Translations under genes and position numbers: made by a program | Assembly (NCBI GenBank): GCA_945903655.1 | Contig: CAMDOY010000219.1 | Coordinates: 1 to 6,435 of the forward strand | From: Rhizobium sp. Q54 | GTDB taxonomy: Bacteria; Pseudomonadota; Alphaproteobacteria; Rhizobiales; Beijerinckiaceae | Reading direction: 5' to 3' | Length of the DNA: 6,435 bases | Shown: one piece after another, positions 1-5,327 of the stretch | How positions within the stretch are numbered: the stretch's first letter is position 1 | How the letters are laid out: each line of letters opens with the position of its first letter | Notes under the pieces: model-generated | Databases searched by the model: none | Told to the model about the DNA's origin: nothing | The model's input: only the letters and a program-made list of their open reading frames with translations

Positions 1-723
1 CACCTCTGGCAGCAGGGGATCGCGGGTCAGCCCATCCACCACCAGCGGCTTCAACTTCTTGTCGCGAATATATTGCGGCGCCTGGGTCACCACGCTGATC
101 CATGAGGCGCCGCGGCCCTGGATTTCGCCGCGCTCCATGGCGAGGTTGAGATCGGCGGCCCCGTTGTAGCCCAGAACGAATTTGAATTTCGTGCCGAGGA
201 TTTCATTGAGCGCCTGCGGCACGGTGAAGGTGGGCGAGTTGCGCCCCGTGGCGCCCATGATCACTTCCTTTGTCTTCGCCTCTTCAAGGGTCTGCGCGGG
301 CGCGGTGTGCCAGACGCCCGCGAAATTGCGCAGGGGCGCCATGTTGCCGACCCAGCGCCATTTGGAAATGTCGTATTTCCCAGCCACCGTTGCTTCGGTG
401 AGCTGGCTGGTGACATTGGTCTGCTGGGTCATCCCCATGGTCAGCCCATCCTTGGGGGCTGTGTGCTCCATCTGGATGGAGGTGGAGATGCCCCCGCCCA
501 CGCCGCCCGCCAGCTTCACCACGATGATCGGCTTGCCCGGCATATGCTTGCCCATGTGGTTGGCGAGCGTGCGGGCGTAGATATCGTAGCTGCCGCCCGC
601 GCCAGCGCCCACGATGAAGTTGATGGTCTTGCCCGCGTAGAATTGCTCAAGGCTCTGGGCGCTGGCGACGCCTCCGGCGAGGGGCAGCAGGGCGAGGCCG
701 AGGGCGAGCTTGTTCAGGCGCAA
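1..723 (-). CDS. Tripartite tricarboxylate transporter (TctC/Bug family) substrate-binding protein, C-terminus beyond window
   Basis: A periplasmic solute-binding receptor that would hand a small carboxylate-like ligand to a TctA/TctB membrane transporter; the ligand cannot be read from sequence. The 241 visible residues begin with a signal peptide (RLNK, a hydrophobic core, then cleavage likely after ASA at residue 22). Family marks follow: FYAGKTINFIVGAGAGGSYD at 28-47, with Asp47 in the ligand-loop position; a Gly-rich second loop at 72-78; APKDG; and GTKFKFVLGYNGAADLNLAM continuing into ERGEIQGR in the second lobe. Family members are usually about 320-340 residues, so roughly 80-100 residues lie left of base 1. 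The start is a TTG at 723-721. The upstream in-frame stop TAG is at 765-763, and GGAG lies six bases before the TTG. Two other in-frame TTGs (747, 735) are less well placed. No TctA/TctB gene is visible; they may lie off the left edge, and many Bug genes are orphans. Confidence 0.92.
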   Translation of the reverse strand, partial: MRLNKLALGLALLPLAGGVASAQSLEQFYAGKTINFIVGAGAGGSYDIYARTLANHMGKHMPGKPIIVVKLAGGVGGGISTSIQMEHTAPKDGLTMGMTQQTNVTSQLTEATVAGKYDISKWRWVGNMAPLRNFAGVWHTAPAQTLEEAKTKEVIMGATGRNSPTFTVPQALNEILGTKFKFVLGYNGAADLNLAMERGEIQGRGASWISVVTQAPQYIRDKKLKPLVVDGLTRDPLLPEV

Positions 724-729
724 GGGAGA

Positions 730-733
730 CTCC
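730..733 (-). promoter_or_regulatory. Ribosome binding site that fixes the TTG start of the binding-protein gene
   Basis: On the minus strand GGAG is followed by TCTCCC and then the TTG at 723. The six-base spacing is standard, and the signal peptide then begins at once. This supports TTG 723 over the upstream TTGs at 747 and 735, and no ATG or GTG is available between the in-frame stop and the signal peptide. Confidence 0.65.
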
Positions 734-802
734 AAGTTTCGGGGCAAATGTCCGCAGTCTGCCTAGCACAGCGCGAGGCGTCCATCCATGGGTTGGGGAT
801 CG

Positions 803-824
803 ATGGCGCCCGGGCGGGCGCCAT
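803..824. repeat. Perfect 9-bp inverted repeat in the divergent intergenic region
   Basis: ATGGCGCCC (803-811) and GGGCGCCAT (816-824) are exact reverse complements around a four-base centre GGGC. A C-G pair and a G-T pair can extend the stem by two on the outside. It lies in the 178-base gap between the divergent binding-protein gene and the CPBP protease gene. Neither strand has a T-run after it, so a factor-independent terminator is unlikely. It could be a protein-binding operator or an mRNA hairpin in the leader of either gene. The repeat is seen directly; the role is inferred. Confidence 0.5.
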
Positions 825-889
825 TGTAAAGGTCTTGTCATCGCGCCGTGACTGCGCCAGTTTCTTCTGGCCCCTGTTGGTCAGGCAGC

Positions 890-896
890 GGAAAGG
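890..896 (+). promoter_or_regulatory. Ribosome binding site supporting ATG 902 for the CPBP protease
   Basis: GGAAAGG sits five bases before ATG 902. The alternative GTG at 848 has only AAAGG (828-832), about 15 bases away, which is too far for efficient initiation. The 18 residues that GTG would add (Pro/Ser/Gly-rich, no membrane segment) add nothing typical of the family. Confidence 0.5.
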
Positions 897-901
897 CCGC
901 G

Positions 902-1678
902 ATGGACGATACGATCTCCAGCCAGCCCCAGAGCGCGGTTCGCCCCTATGGCCTTGTGGGCCTTGTGCTCAGTCTTGTGGGCGTGACCGTCATCGCTGGC
1001 CTCGCGCTGTTCCTGTCTCTGGCGCTGGTGGCGGCGGGGGTCTATCTGCGGTTTGGCTGGCCCTATTTGCATAATCTCATCAAGGCCGGGCTGGACATGA
1101 CCCAGTCCAGCCGTCTGGAGGATCTGACGACAGCGGGGCTTGTCGCGGGCTGCGCTGTCTATCTTGCGGGCATTGTCGGGCTCTGGGCCATGGCGAGAGT
1201 GAGGGCGGGGCGAGCCTGGCCGCTGCTTCTGGCCTGGACCCCCTTCCGGGCGGACCGCGTCTATTGGTGGCTCTTGCTGGCGGCCATGACCTATGGGCTG
1301 GGGGCGAGTCTGGCGCTGGGCTATCTCAATCCGGTCTCGAAGACCTGGTTCGCCATTCCCGAAACGCCCCTGGCGATGGTCGCCGCCTTTGCTCTGGTGG
1401 TGATCCTGGCGCCCCTGGCGGAAGAACTGCTGTTTCGCGGCTGGCTCTACACCGCCCTGCGCTGGCGCTTCGGTTTTGCGGCGGCGTTCTGGGCGACATC
1501 CCTCCTCTTCGCCCTCGCCCATTGGGATTCCACCCATCTCTACGCCCTGGCTATCCTGCCCATCGGGCTCGTGCTTGGCCATGTGCGCGAGCGCACTGGC
1601 AGCGCCAGGGCCACGACCCTCTTCCATATGATCTACAATTTCTCCGGATTGGCCCTCACCTTTCTGGGGAAGGTTTGA
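902..1678 (+). CDS. CPBP-family (Abi/CAAX-like) intramembrane metalloprotease
   Basis: A 258-residue multi-pass inner-membrane protein. Hydrophobic segments run at roughly 17-48, 78-98, 121-141, 156-173, 192-206 and 213-228, with another near 243-256. The C-terminal half has the three CPBP motifs: EELLFR at 174-179 (the Glu-Glu pair plus Arg of EExxxR), FALAH at 203-207 (FxxxH) and HMIYN at 242-246 (HxxxN). The glutamates and the two histidines are the expected metal and catalytic site, so the enzyme looks intact. Family members include eukaryotic CAAX-prenyl endopeptidases (Rce1) and bacterial proteins linked to bacteriocin self-immunity or membrane-protein processing; most bacterial members have no known substrate, and none can be named here. 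GTG 848 is a possible longer start, but ATG 902 has the better ribosome binding site. It lies 60 bases upstream of thyA on the same strand and may be cotranscribed with it. Confidence 0.9.
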   Translation: MDDTISSQPQSAVRPYGLVGLVLSLVGVTVIAGLALFLSLALVAAGVYLRFGWPYLHNLIKAGLDMTQSSRLEDLTTAGLVAGCAVYLAGIVGLWAMARVRAGRAWPLLLAWTPFRADRVYWWLLLAAMTYGLGASLALGYLNPVSKTWFAIPETPLAMVAAFALVVILAPLAEELLFRGWLYTALRWRFGFAAAFWATSLLFALAHWDSTHLYALAILPIGLVLGHVRERTGSARATTLFHMIYNFSGLALTFLGKV

Positions 1679-1680
1679 CA
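1675..1680 (+). promoter_or_regulatory. Possible -35 element upstream of thyA
   Basis: TTGACA, a perfect housekeeping -35 hexamer, overlaps the TGA stop of the CPBP gene, 58 bases before the thyA start. No convincing -10 hexamer lies 16-18 bases downstream; the area is GC-rich, with TAGGGT at 1706-1711 too far away. thyA may have its own weak promoter here or be read through from the CPBP gene. The match could be chance. Confidence 0.25.
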
Positions 1681-1738
1681 GGGAAGGGGGCGCCGGGCGG
1701 TCCGATAGGGTAGGGTGCGCGCCTGACAGGGAACCCAC

Positions 1739-2533
1739 ATGCAGGCCTATCACGACCTTCTGCGCCGCGTCCTCGACGAGGGCGCCCGCAAATCCGACCG
1801 CACGGGCACGGGGACCATCTCGGTTTTCGGCCACCAGATGCGCTTTGATCTCTCGAAAGGCTTTCCGCTGGTCACCACCAAGCGGTTGCATCTGAAATCC
1901 ATCGTCCACGAGCTGCTGTGGTTCCTGAAAGGCGACACCAATATCGCCTATCTCAAGGAAAACGGCGTCTCCATCTGGGACGAATGGGCCGATGAGAAGG
2001 GCGATCTCGGCCCCGTCTATGGCAAGCAGTGGCGCTCCTGGGAGGGGGCTGATGGCCAGACCCATGACCAGATCAAGTGGGTGCTGGACGAGATCAAGCG
2101 CAATCCCGATTCGCGCCGCCTCGTGGTCTCCGCCTGGAACGTGGCCGATGTGCCCCGCATGAAGCTGGCGCCCTGCCATTGCCTGTTCCAGTTCTATGTG
2201 GCGGAGGGGAAGCTTTCCTGCCAGCTCTACCAGCGCTCGGCGGATATTTTCCTTGGCGTGCCCTTCAATATCGCCAGTTACGCCCTGCTGACTGTCATGA
2301 TGGCCCAGGCGGCGGGGCTCCAGCCCGGCGATTTCGTCCATTCCTTTGGCGACGCCCATCTCTACCTGAACCATCTCGATCAGGCTCAGGAGCAGCTGTC
2401 GCGGGCCCTGCGCCCCTTGCCGCGCCTGAAGCTCAACCCGGCGGTGGGGTCCCTGTTCGATTACGTCTATGAGGACATCGTGTTCGAGGGCTACGATCCC
2501 TGGCCCGCGATCAAGGCGCCGGTGGCGGTCTGA
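1739..2533 (+). CDS. thyA: Thymidylate synthase ThyA
   Basis: Cytosolic enzyme that methylates dUMP to dTMP using 5,10-methylenetetrahydrofolate as both carbon and hydride donor, releasing dihydrofolate. At 264 residues it has the same length as E. coli ThyA, and the key residues fall at the same numbers: Arg21 (phosphate), Trp80, Arg126-Arg127 (from the partner subunit), the nucleophile Cys146 in LAPCHCLFQFYV, Arg166, Asp169 in QRSADIFLGVPFNIASY, Asn177 (uracil recognition), and His207 and Tyr209. The C-terminus ends in PVAV, close to the usual Pro-Val-Ala-Ile. The start ATG has AGGGAA (1728-1733) five bases upstream. The stop TGA shares its A with the folA start, so the two genes are almost certainly translated together. 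This is the classical folate-dependent synthase, not the flavin-dependent ThyX, so the organism needs FolA to recycle dihydrofolate. Confidence 0.98.
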   Translation: MQAYHDLLRRVLDEGARKSDRTGTGTISVFGHQMRFDLSKGFPLVTTKRLHLKSIVHELLWFLKGDTNIAYLKENGVSIWDEWADEKGDLGPVYGKQWRSWEGADGQTHDQIKWVLDEIKRNPDSRRLVVSAWNVADVPRMKLAPCHCLFQFYVAEGKLSCQLYQRSADIFLGVPFNIASYALLTVMMAQAAGLQPGDFVHSFGDAHLYLNHLDQAQEQLSRALRPLPRLKLNPAVGSLFDYVYEDIVFEGYDPWPAIKAPVAV

Positions 2534-3042
2534 TGGGGGTTCCTCTGGTCATCGTCGCGGCCGTGGCGCGTAATGGCGTCATCGGCGGGAACAATCGGCT
2601 GCTTTGGAAATTGCGCAGCGATATGCATCACTTTCGCGCGATCACAATGGGAAAGCCGATGATCATGGGACGGCGAACCTGGGACTCCATTGGGCGGCCC
2701 TTGCCCGGCCGCGAGACCATAGTGGTCACCCGCGACGCCTCGTTTGTGGCGCCGGGCGCCCATGTGGTTCAGGACCCCGAGAGCGCCATCGCGCTGGGCC
2801 AAACTCTGGCGGAACGGCTGAAATCCCCTGAAATCGTCGTGGCTGGCGGGGGGGAGCTCTATGCTCTGCTGCTGGATCGCTGCTCGGCGTTGCACCTCAC
2901 GCAGGTCGATCTGGCGCCGGATGGCGACGCCTTTTTCCCCCCCATCGACCCCGCCCGTTGGCGCGAGGTGGGGCGGGCGGCCCATGATCCTGGCCCCGGC
3001 GACGAGGCCGGTTTCAGCTTCGTGGACTATGTTCGCGCGTAA
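2533..3042 (+). CDS. folA: Dihydrofolate reductase with an atypical Met20-loop sequence
   Basis: Reduces dihydrofolate to tetrahydrofolate with NADPH in the cytosol, regenerating the cofactor spent by ThyA. At 169 residues it is a normal chromosomal-type DHFR. Visible marks are VARNGVIG at 11-18, Trp25, the catalytic acid Asp30 (Asp27 in E. coli), Phe34, IMGRRTWDSIGRPLPGR at 44-60 (Thr49 and Arg60, the NADPH and folate-glutamate contacts), VVTRD at 64-68, AGGGELY at 104-110 and Thr123. The stretch normally written LPWxLPxDL reads LLWKLRSDM (23-31). Both prolines are lost: E. coli Pro21 becomes Leu24 and Pro25 becomes Arg28. The E. coli Trp30 and Ile94 positions are His33 and Ala104. The catalytic residues are intact, so activity is expected. 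Its ATG overlaps the thyA stop (TGATG) and it has no strong ribosome binding site of its own, which points to translational coupling. Codons around 2591-2690 use more A/T third bases than the neighbouring genes. Confidence 0.96.
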   Translation: MGVPLVIVAAVARNGVIGGNNRLLWKLRSDMHHFRAITMGKPMIMGRRTWDSIGRPLPGRETIVVTRDASFVAPGAHVVQDPESAIALGQTLAERLKSPEIVVAGGGELYALLLDRCSALHLTQVDLAPDGDAFFPPIDPARWREVGRAAHDPGPGDEAGFSFVDYVRA

Positions 3043-3063
3043 TTGGTCTGGGTCCCGCCAATT
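3041..3063. repeat. Inverted repeat between folA and hflK
   Basis: AATTGG (3041-3046) and CCAATT (3058-3063) are exact reverse complements 11 bases apart; the interval also holds the small palindrome GGGTCCC. The left arm overlaps the folA TAA stop and the right arm overlaps the TTGAAA proposed as the hflK -35 element. No T-run follows, so it is not a standard terminator. A regulator site is possible, but short repeats like this also occur by chance. Confidence 0.3.
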
Positions 3064-3088
3064 GAAAACCGCAGGGCCCGTGTTTACT
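3062..3088 (+). promoter_or_regulatory. Possible promoter for hflKC
   Basis: TTGAAA (3062-3067) and TTTACT (3083-3088) are separated by 15 bases. They lie in the 81-base gap before hflK, about 36 bases upstream of its ATG. The -35 is a 5/6 match and the -10 a 4/6 match to the housekeeping consensus, and the spacing is short. The gap and the AT-rich patch in an otherwise GC-rich window favour a promoter, but transcription from thyA-folA could also continue through. Confidence 0.28.
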
Positions 3089-3113
3089 TCCATACTGGAC
3101 ATTCATCCGAGGC

Positions 3114-3118
3114 GAGGA
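3114..3118 (+). promoter_or_regulatory. Ribosome binding site fixing the hflK start
   Basis: GAGGA lies five bases before ATG 3124. The same frame is open upstream to a TTG at 3043, directly after the folA stop, but that TTG has no Shine-Dalgarno sequence and would add 27 residues unlike the Gly-rich N-terminus typical of HflK. ATG 3124 is therefore chosen. Confidence 0.7.
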
Positions 3119-3123
3119 ACCTG

Positions 3124-4287
3124 ATGCCCTGGAGCAATCAAGGCGGCGGTAGTGGTGGCGGCGGCGGACCCTGGGGCAAACCCCCCAATCAGGGTCCCTG
3201 GGGGCAAGGCCCCTCGGGGGGCCAGACGCCGCCTGATCTGGAAGAGATGTTGCGGCGTGGCCAGGACAAGCTTCGGCAGGTCCTGCCGGGCGGCGGCTTT
3301 GGCGGCAAGGGCATCGCCCTGGCCGTGGTGCTGGCCATCGGCGCCTGGGGCCTCAGCGGGTTCTACACCGTGCAGCCCAACGAGGCCGGCCTGAACCTGA
3401 TCTTCGGGCGCTACGTGAGCAAGACGGGCTCGGGCCTGCAGTACAATCTGCCCTATCCCATCGGCTCCGTGCTGAAGCTGCGGGTTGAAGACCGCAACAC
3501 CACGGCCATAGGCTTCACCTATCGTACGGATTCACGCACCGGCAATCAGGGCTCCATGGTGGACATCGCCGAGGAAAGCTTGATGCTGACGGGCGACGAG
3601 AACATCGCGGATGTGAAATTCGTGGTGATCTGGCAGATCGACCCCATGAAGCCCGAGAATTACGCCTTCAACGTGCGCCGCCCCAGAGAGACCATCAAGG
3701 CGGTGGCCGAGAGCGCCATGCGCGAGGTCATCGGCCGCAGCCAGATCCAGCGCATCCTCACCGCCGAGCGCAAGGTCATCGAGCCCGCCGTTCAGGAACT
3801 GATGCAGAAGGTGCTGGATGATTATGGGCTGGGCGCCAAGATCATCCAGGTCCAGCTGCAATCGGTCGATCCGCCAGAGCAGGTTATCGCGGCCTTCCGC
3901 GACGTGACGGCGGCCCAGCAGGATCAGGACCGCCTGCGCAACGAGGCCGAGGCCTACGCCAATCGCGTGGTGCCCGAGGCGCGCGGCGCGGCGGCGCGAA
4001 TCTCTCAGGAGGCCCAGGCCTATCGCGAGCAGACCGTGGCGGAAGCCCGTGGTCAGGCCTCGCGCTTCAGTCAGGTGCTTGAACAATACAAGCTTGCGCC
4101 CGCCATCACCCGCGAGCGCATCTATCTCGAGACCATGGAACGGGTGTTCGGGGGTATGAACAAGGTGATCATCGATCCATCCGCCTCGCCTCAGGGCGTG
4201 ACGCCCTATCTGCCGCTCAGCACCCTTGATGCGCCGCAGGCGGCGGGCGCGGTCCGTCCCTCCAGCCAGCAGGGGGGCGCCCGATGA
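3124..4287 (+). CDS. hflK: HflK, SPFH/prohibitin-domain subunit of the FtsH modulator complex
   Basis: Inner-membrane protein that assembles with HflC into a large cage around hexameric FtsH and controls access of membrane-protein substrates. The 387 residues follow the family plan: a Gly/Pro-rich cytoplasmic N-terminus (1-35, with repeated PWG and GGG), a single membrane span at about 63-80, then the SPFH domain beginning at YTVQPNEAGLNLIFGRYV (81-98) and including LTGDENIADVKFVVIWQI at 155-172. A charged, Ala/Glu/Arg-rich coiled-coil region covers about 260-325 (DVTAAQQDQDRLRNEAEAYA onward), and a flexible Ala/Gly/Gln tail ends the protein. The length is slightly below E. coli HflK (419) and in the usual range. 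Its stop overlaps the hflC start by four bases (ATGA), so equimolar coupled translation is expected. ftsH itself is not in the window. The name is secure because of the Gly-rich N-terminus and the partner gene. Confidence 0.96.
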   Translation: MPWSNQGGGSGGGGGPWGKPPNQGPWGQGPSGGQTPPDLEEMLRRGQDKLRQVLPGGGFGGKGIALAVVLAIGAWGLSGFYTVQPNEAGLNLIFGRYVSKTGSGLQYNLPYPIGSVLKLRVEDRNTTAIGFTYRTDSRTGNQGSMVDIAEESLMLTGDENIADVKFVVIWQIDPMKPENYAFNVRRPRETIKAVAESAMREVIGRSQIQRILTAERKVIEPAVQELMQKVLDDYGLGAKIIQVQLQSVDPPEQVIAAFRDVTAAQQDQDRLRNEAEAYANRVVPEARGAAARISQEAQAYREQTVAEARGQASRFSQVLEQYKLAPAITRERIYLETMERVFGGMNKVIIDPSASPQGVTPYLPLSTLDAPQAAGAVRPSSQQGGAR

Positions 4288-5189
4288 AATCTCCCGTCCC
4301 TCTCTTCACCGCCCTCGTGGTCCTGCTGATCGCCGTCATTGGCGTCGGCAGCTCGGCTTTCGTCGTGCAGCAGACCCAGTTGGCCCTCGTGCTGCGCTTT
4401 GGCGAGCCGGTCCTCGGACGCGGTCTCATCACCACGCCTGGCATTCATTTCAAGATCCCCTTGATCGAGAAGGTCGTCTTTCTGGATAACCGGATCCTGG
4501 ATCTGGAGACCTCCAAGCAGGAGGTTCTGGCCAGCGATAACAACCGCATCGATGTGGACGCCTTCCTGCGCTACAAGATCGTCGATCCCCTGCGCTTCTA
4601 TCAGTCGGTGGGCGACACCCAGCGCGCCGAAGGGCAACTCGCCAACGTCCTGAACTCGGCTGTGCGCCGCGTGCTGGGCGAGGCGAACATGCCGCAGATC
4701 GTGCGTGACCAGCGCTCCCAGCTCATGGTGCGAATCCGCGATCAGGTGGAGCAGGAGGCGAGCAAGTTCGGCGTCACCATCAAGGACGTGCGCATCCGCC
4801 GCGCCGACCTGCCCCGGCAGATCTCCGAAAAGGTCTACAGCCGCATGCAGACCGAGCGCGCCAGGGAAGCCGCCGAGTTCCGCGCCCAGGGCGCGGAGCA
4901 GGCCCAGCGCATCACCTCGAAAGCCGACCGCGACGTCGTCGTGCTGCGCGCCCAGGCGCAACAGCAGGCTGACCAGCTGCGCGGCGAGGGCGAGGCGGAG
5001 CGCAATGGCATCTTCGCGGAAGCCTATGGGAAGGACCCCGACTTCTTCTCCTTCTGGCGCAGCATGCAGGCCTATGAAGCTGGCTTGAAATCGGGCGACA
5101 CCAGGCTCATCCTGAGCCCCACCTCGCAGTTTTTCCGCTACTTTGGAAATTCCACGCGGCAGGGCGAGGCGGCTCCTGCGGCCAAATAG
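4284..5189 (+). CDS. hflC: HflC, SPFH/prohibitin-domain partner of HflK
   Basis: Second subunit of the HflKC-FtsH membrane complex, with most of the protein on the periplasmic side. The 301 residues contain an N-terminal signal-anchor span at about 7-27, then FVVQQTQLALVLRFGEPV (26-43), the opening strand of the SPFH domain. IHFKIPLIEKVVFLDNRILD (54-73), SKQEVLASDNNRIDVDAFLRYKI (77-99) and IKDVRIRRADLPRQISEKVY (166-185) are hallmark HflC stretches. The coiled-coil, Arg/Glu/Ala-rich helix spans about 186-245 (RMQTERAREAAEFRAQGAEQ onward). The conserved end DFFSFWRSMQAYEAGL, then SPTSQFFRYF, follows at 253-286. It is a little shorter than E. coli HflC (334), as is common in alphaproteobacteria. 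The start ATG overlaps the hflK stop; no separate promoter is evident. A 138-base gap follows before degP, too short for the small DUF2065 gene that often follows hflC. Confidence 0.96.
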   Translation: MKSPVPLFTALVVLLIAVIGVGSSAFVVQQTQLALVLRFGEPVLGRGLITTPGIHFKIPLIEKVVFLDNRILDLETSKQEVLASDNNRIDVDAFLRYKIVDPLRFYQSVGDTQRAEGQLANVLNSAVRRVLGEANMPQIVRDQRSQLMVRIRDQVEQEASKFGVTIKDVRIRRADLPRQISEKVYSRMQTERAREAAEFRAQGAEQAQRITSKADRDVVVLRAQAQQQADQLRGEGEAERNGIFAEAYGKDPDFFSFWRSMQAYEAGLKSGDTRLILSPTSQFFRYFGNSTRQGEAAPAAK

Positions 5190-5199
5190 GCTGTCTGGC

Positions 5200-5227
5200 T
5201 TGAAATCGGACTGCGCGGTGCAATAAT
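5200..5227 (+). promoter_or_regulatory. Candidate promoter for degP within a palindrome
   Basis: TTGAAA (5200-5205) and AATAAT (5222-5227) are each 5/6 matches to the housekeeping hexamers and are 16 bases apart, a workable spacing. The upstream element in full is GGCTTGAAA (5197-5205), which also matches the E. coli heat-shock sigma-32 -35 consensus, although no CCCCAT lies at the matching distance. It starts 11 bases after the hflC stop and would give degP a leader of about 95 bases. This is the best promoter-like pair I found in the window; the assignment is inference from motif and position. Confidence 0.45.
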
Positions 5228-5236
5228 CGCGCAGTC
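5209..5236. repeat. Perfect 9-bp inverted repeat around the putative degP -10 element
   Basis: GACTGCGCG (5209-5217) and CGCGCAGTC (5228-5236) are exact reverse complements flanking the ten-base loop GTGCAATAAT, which contains the proposed -10 hexamer. On the plus strand the sequence after the second arm (GCCTTCTTGAG) is not a clean T-run, so it would be a poor factor-independent terminator for hflC, though a weak one is possible. Its position over a candidate promoter suits an operator. The symmetry is seen directly; the function is not established. Confidence 0.5.
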
Positions 5237-5241
5237 GCCTT

Positions 5242-5266
5242 CTTGAGTCTCGTTTTCGCCCCATTT
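5242..5266 (+). promoter_or_regulatory. Heat-shock-like promoter motif upstream of degP
   Basis: CCCCATTT (5259-5266) fits the E. coli sigma-32 -10 consensus CCCCATNT exactly, and CTTGAG (5242-5247) resembles its -35 CTTGAA with one mismatch. The spacing of 11 bases is short, at or just below the accepted range. Alphaproteobacterial RpoH sites are related but not identical to the E. coli consensus. A leader of about 55 bases would precede degP. Heat or envelope-stress control is common for degP genes, so the motif is plausible but unproven. Confidence 0.3.
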
Positions 5267-5327
5267 TGTGGTTCGATTGTCCAGTCCCGGGGGCTTTTTC
5301 CCGGCCTCGTCACCAGGAGAGCATTTC

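Noticed and set aside
848..901. GTG at 848 as the CPBP protease start
   Set aside because: The ribosome binding site is poor compared with ATG 902, and the extra residues do not look like a conserved N-terminus. It cannot be fully excluded.
182..1074. Plus-strand open frames over the left part of the window
   Set aside because: They are antisense to the TctC/Bug binding protein and run into the CPBP gene out of frame; the minus-strand reading has a signal peptide and family motifs.
881..2374. Minus-strand open frame of 497 codons covering the CPBP gene and most of thyA
   Set aside because: It lies antisense to two clear genes with full family motifs. Its translation is low-complexity (rich in His, Gln, Arg and Gly) with no recognisable domain, as expected from antisense reading of G/C-ended codons.
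3043..3123. TTG at 3043 as the hflK start
   Set aside because: It has no ribosome binding site and the added 27 residues are unlike HflK; ATG 3124 has GAGGA and gives the typical Gly-rich N-terminus.
3532..4086. Minus-strand open frame antisense to hflK
   Set aside because: It is fully inside hflK; its Leu/Asp/His-rich translation is the mirror of the HflK coiled coil.
4206..5264. Minus-strand open frame of 352 codons antisense to hflC
   Set aside because: It mirrors the hflC coding frame, with no domain and no credible start; it is a codon-bias artefact.
5287..5304. CCGGG - CCCGG hairpin with a T-rich loop before degP
   Set aside because: The stem is only five base pairs and the T-run is in the loop rather than after the stem, so it is not a terminator; too weak to call.
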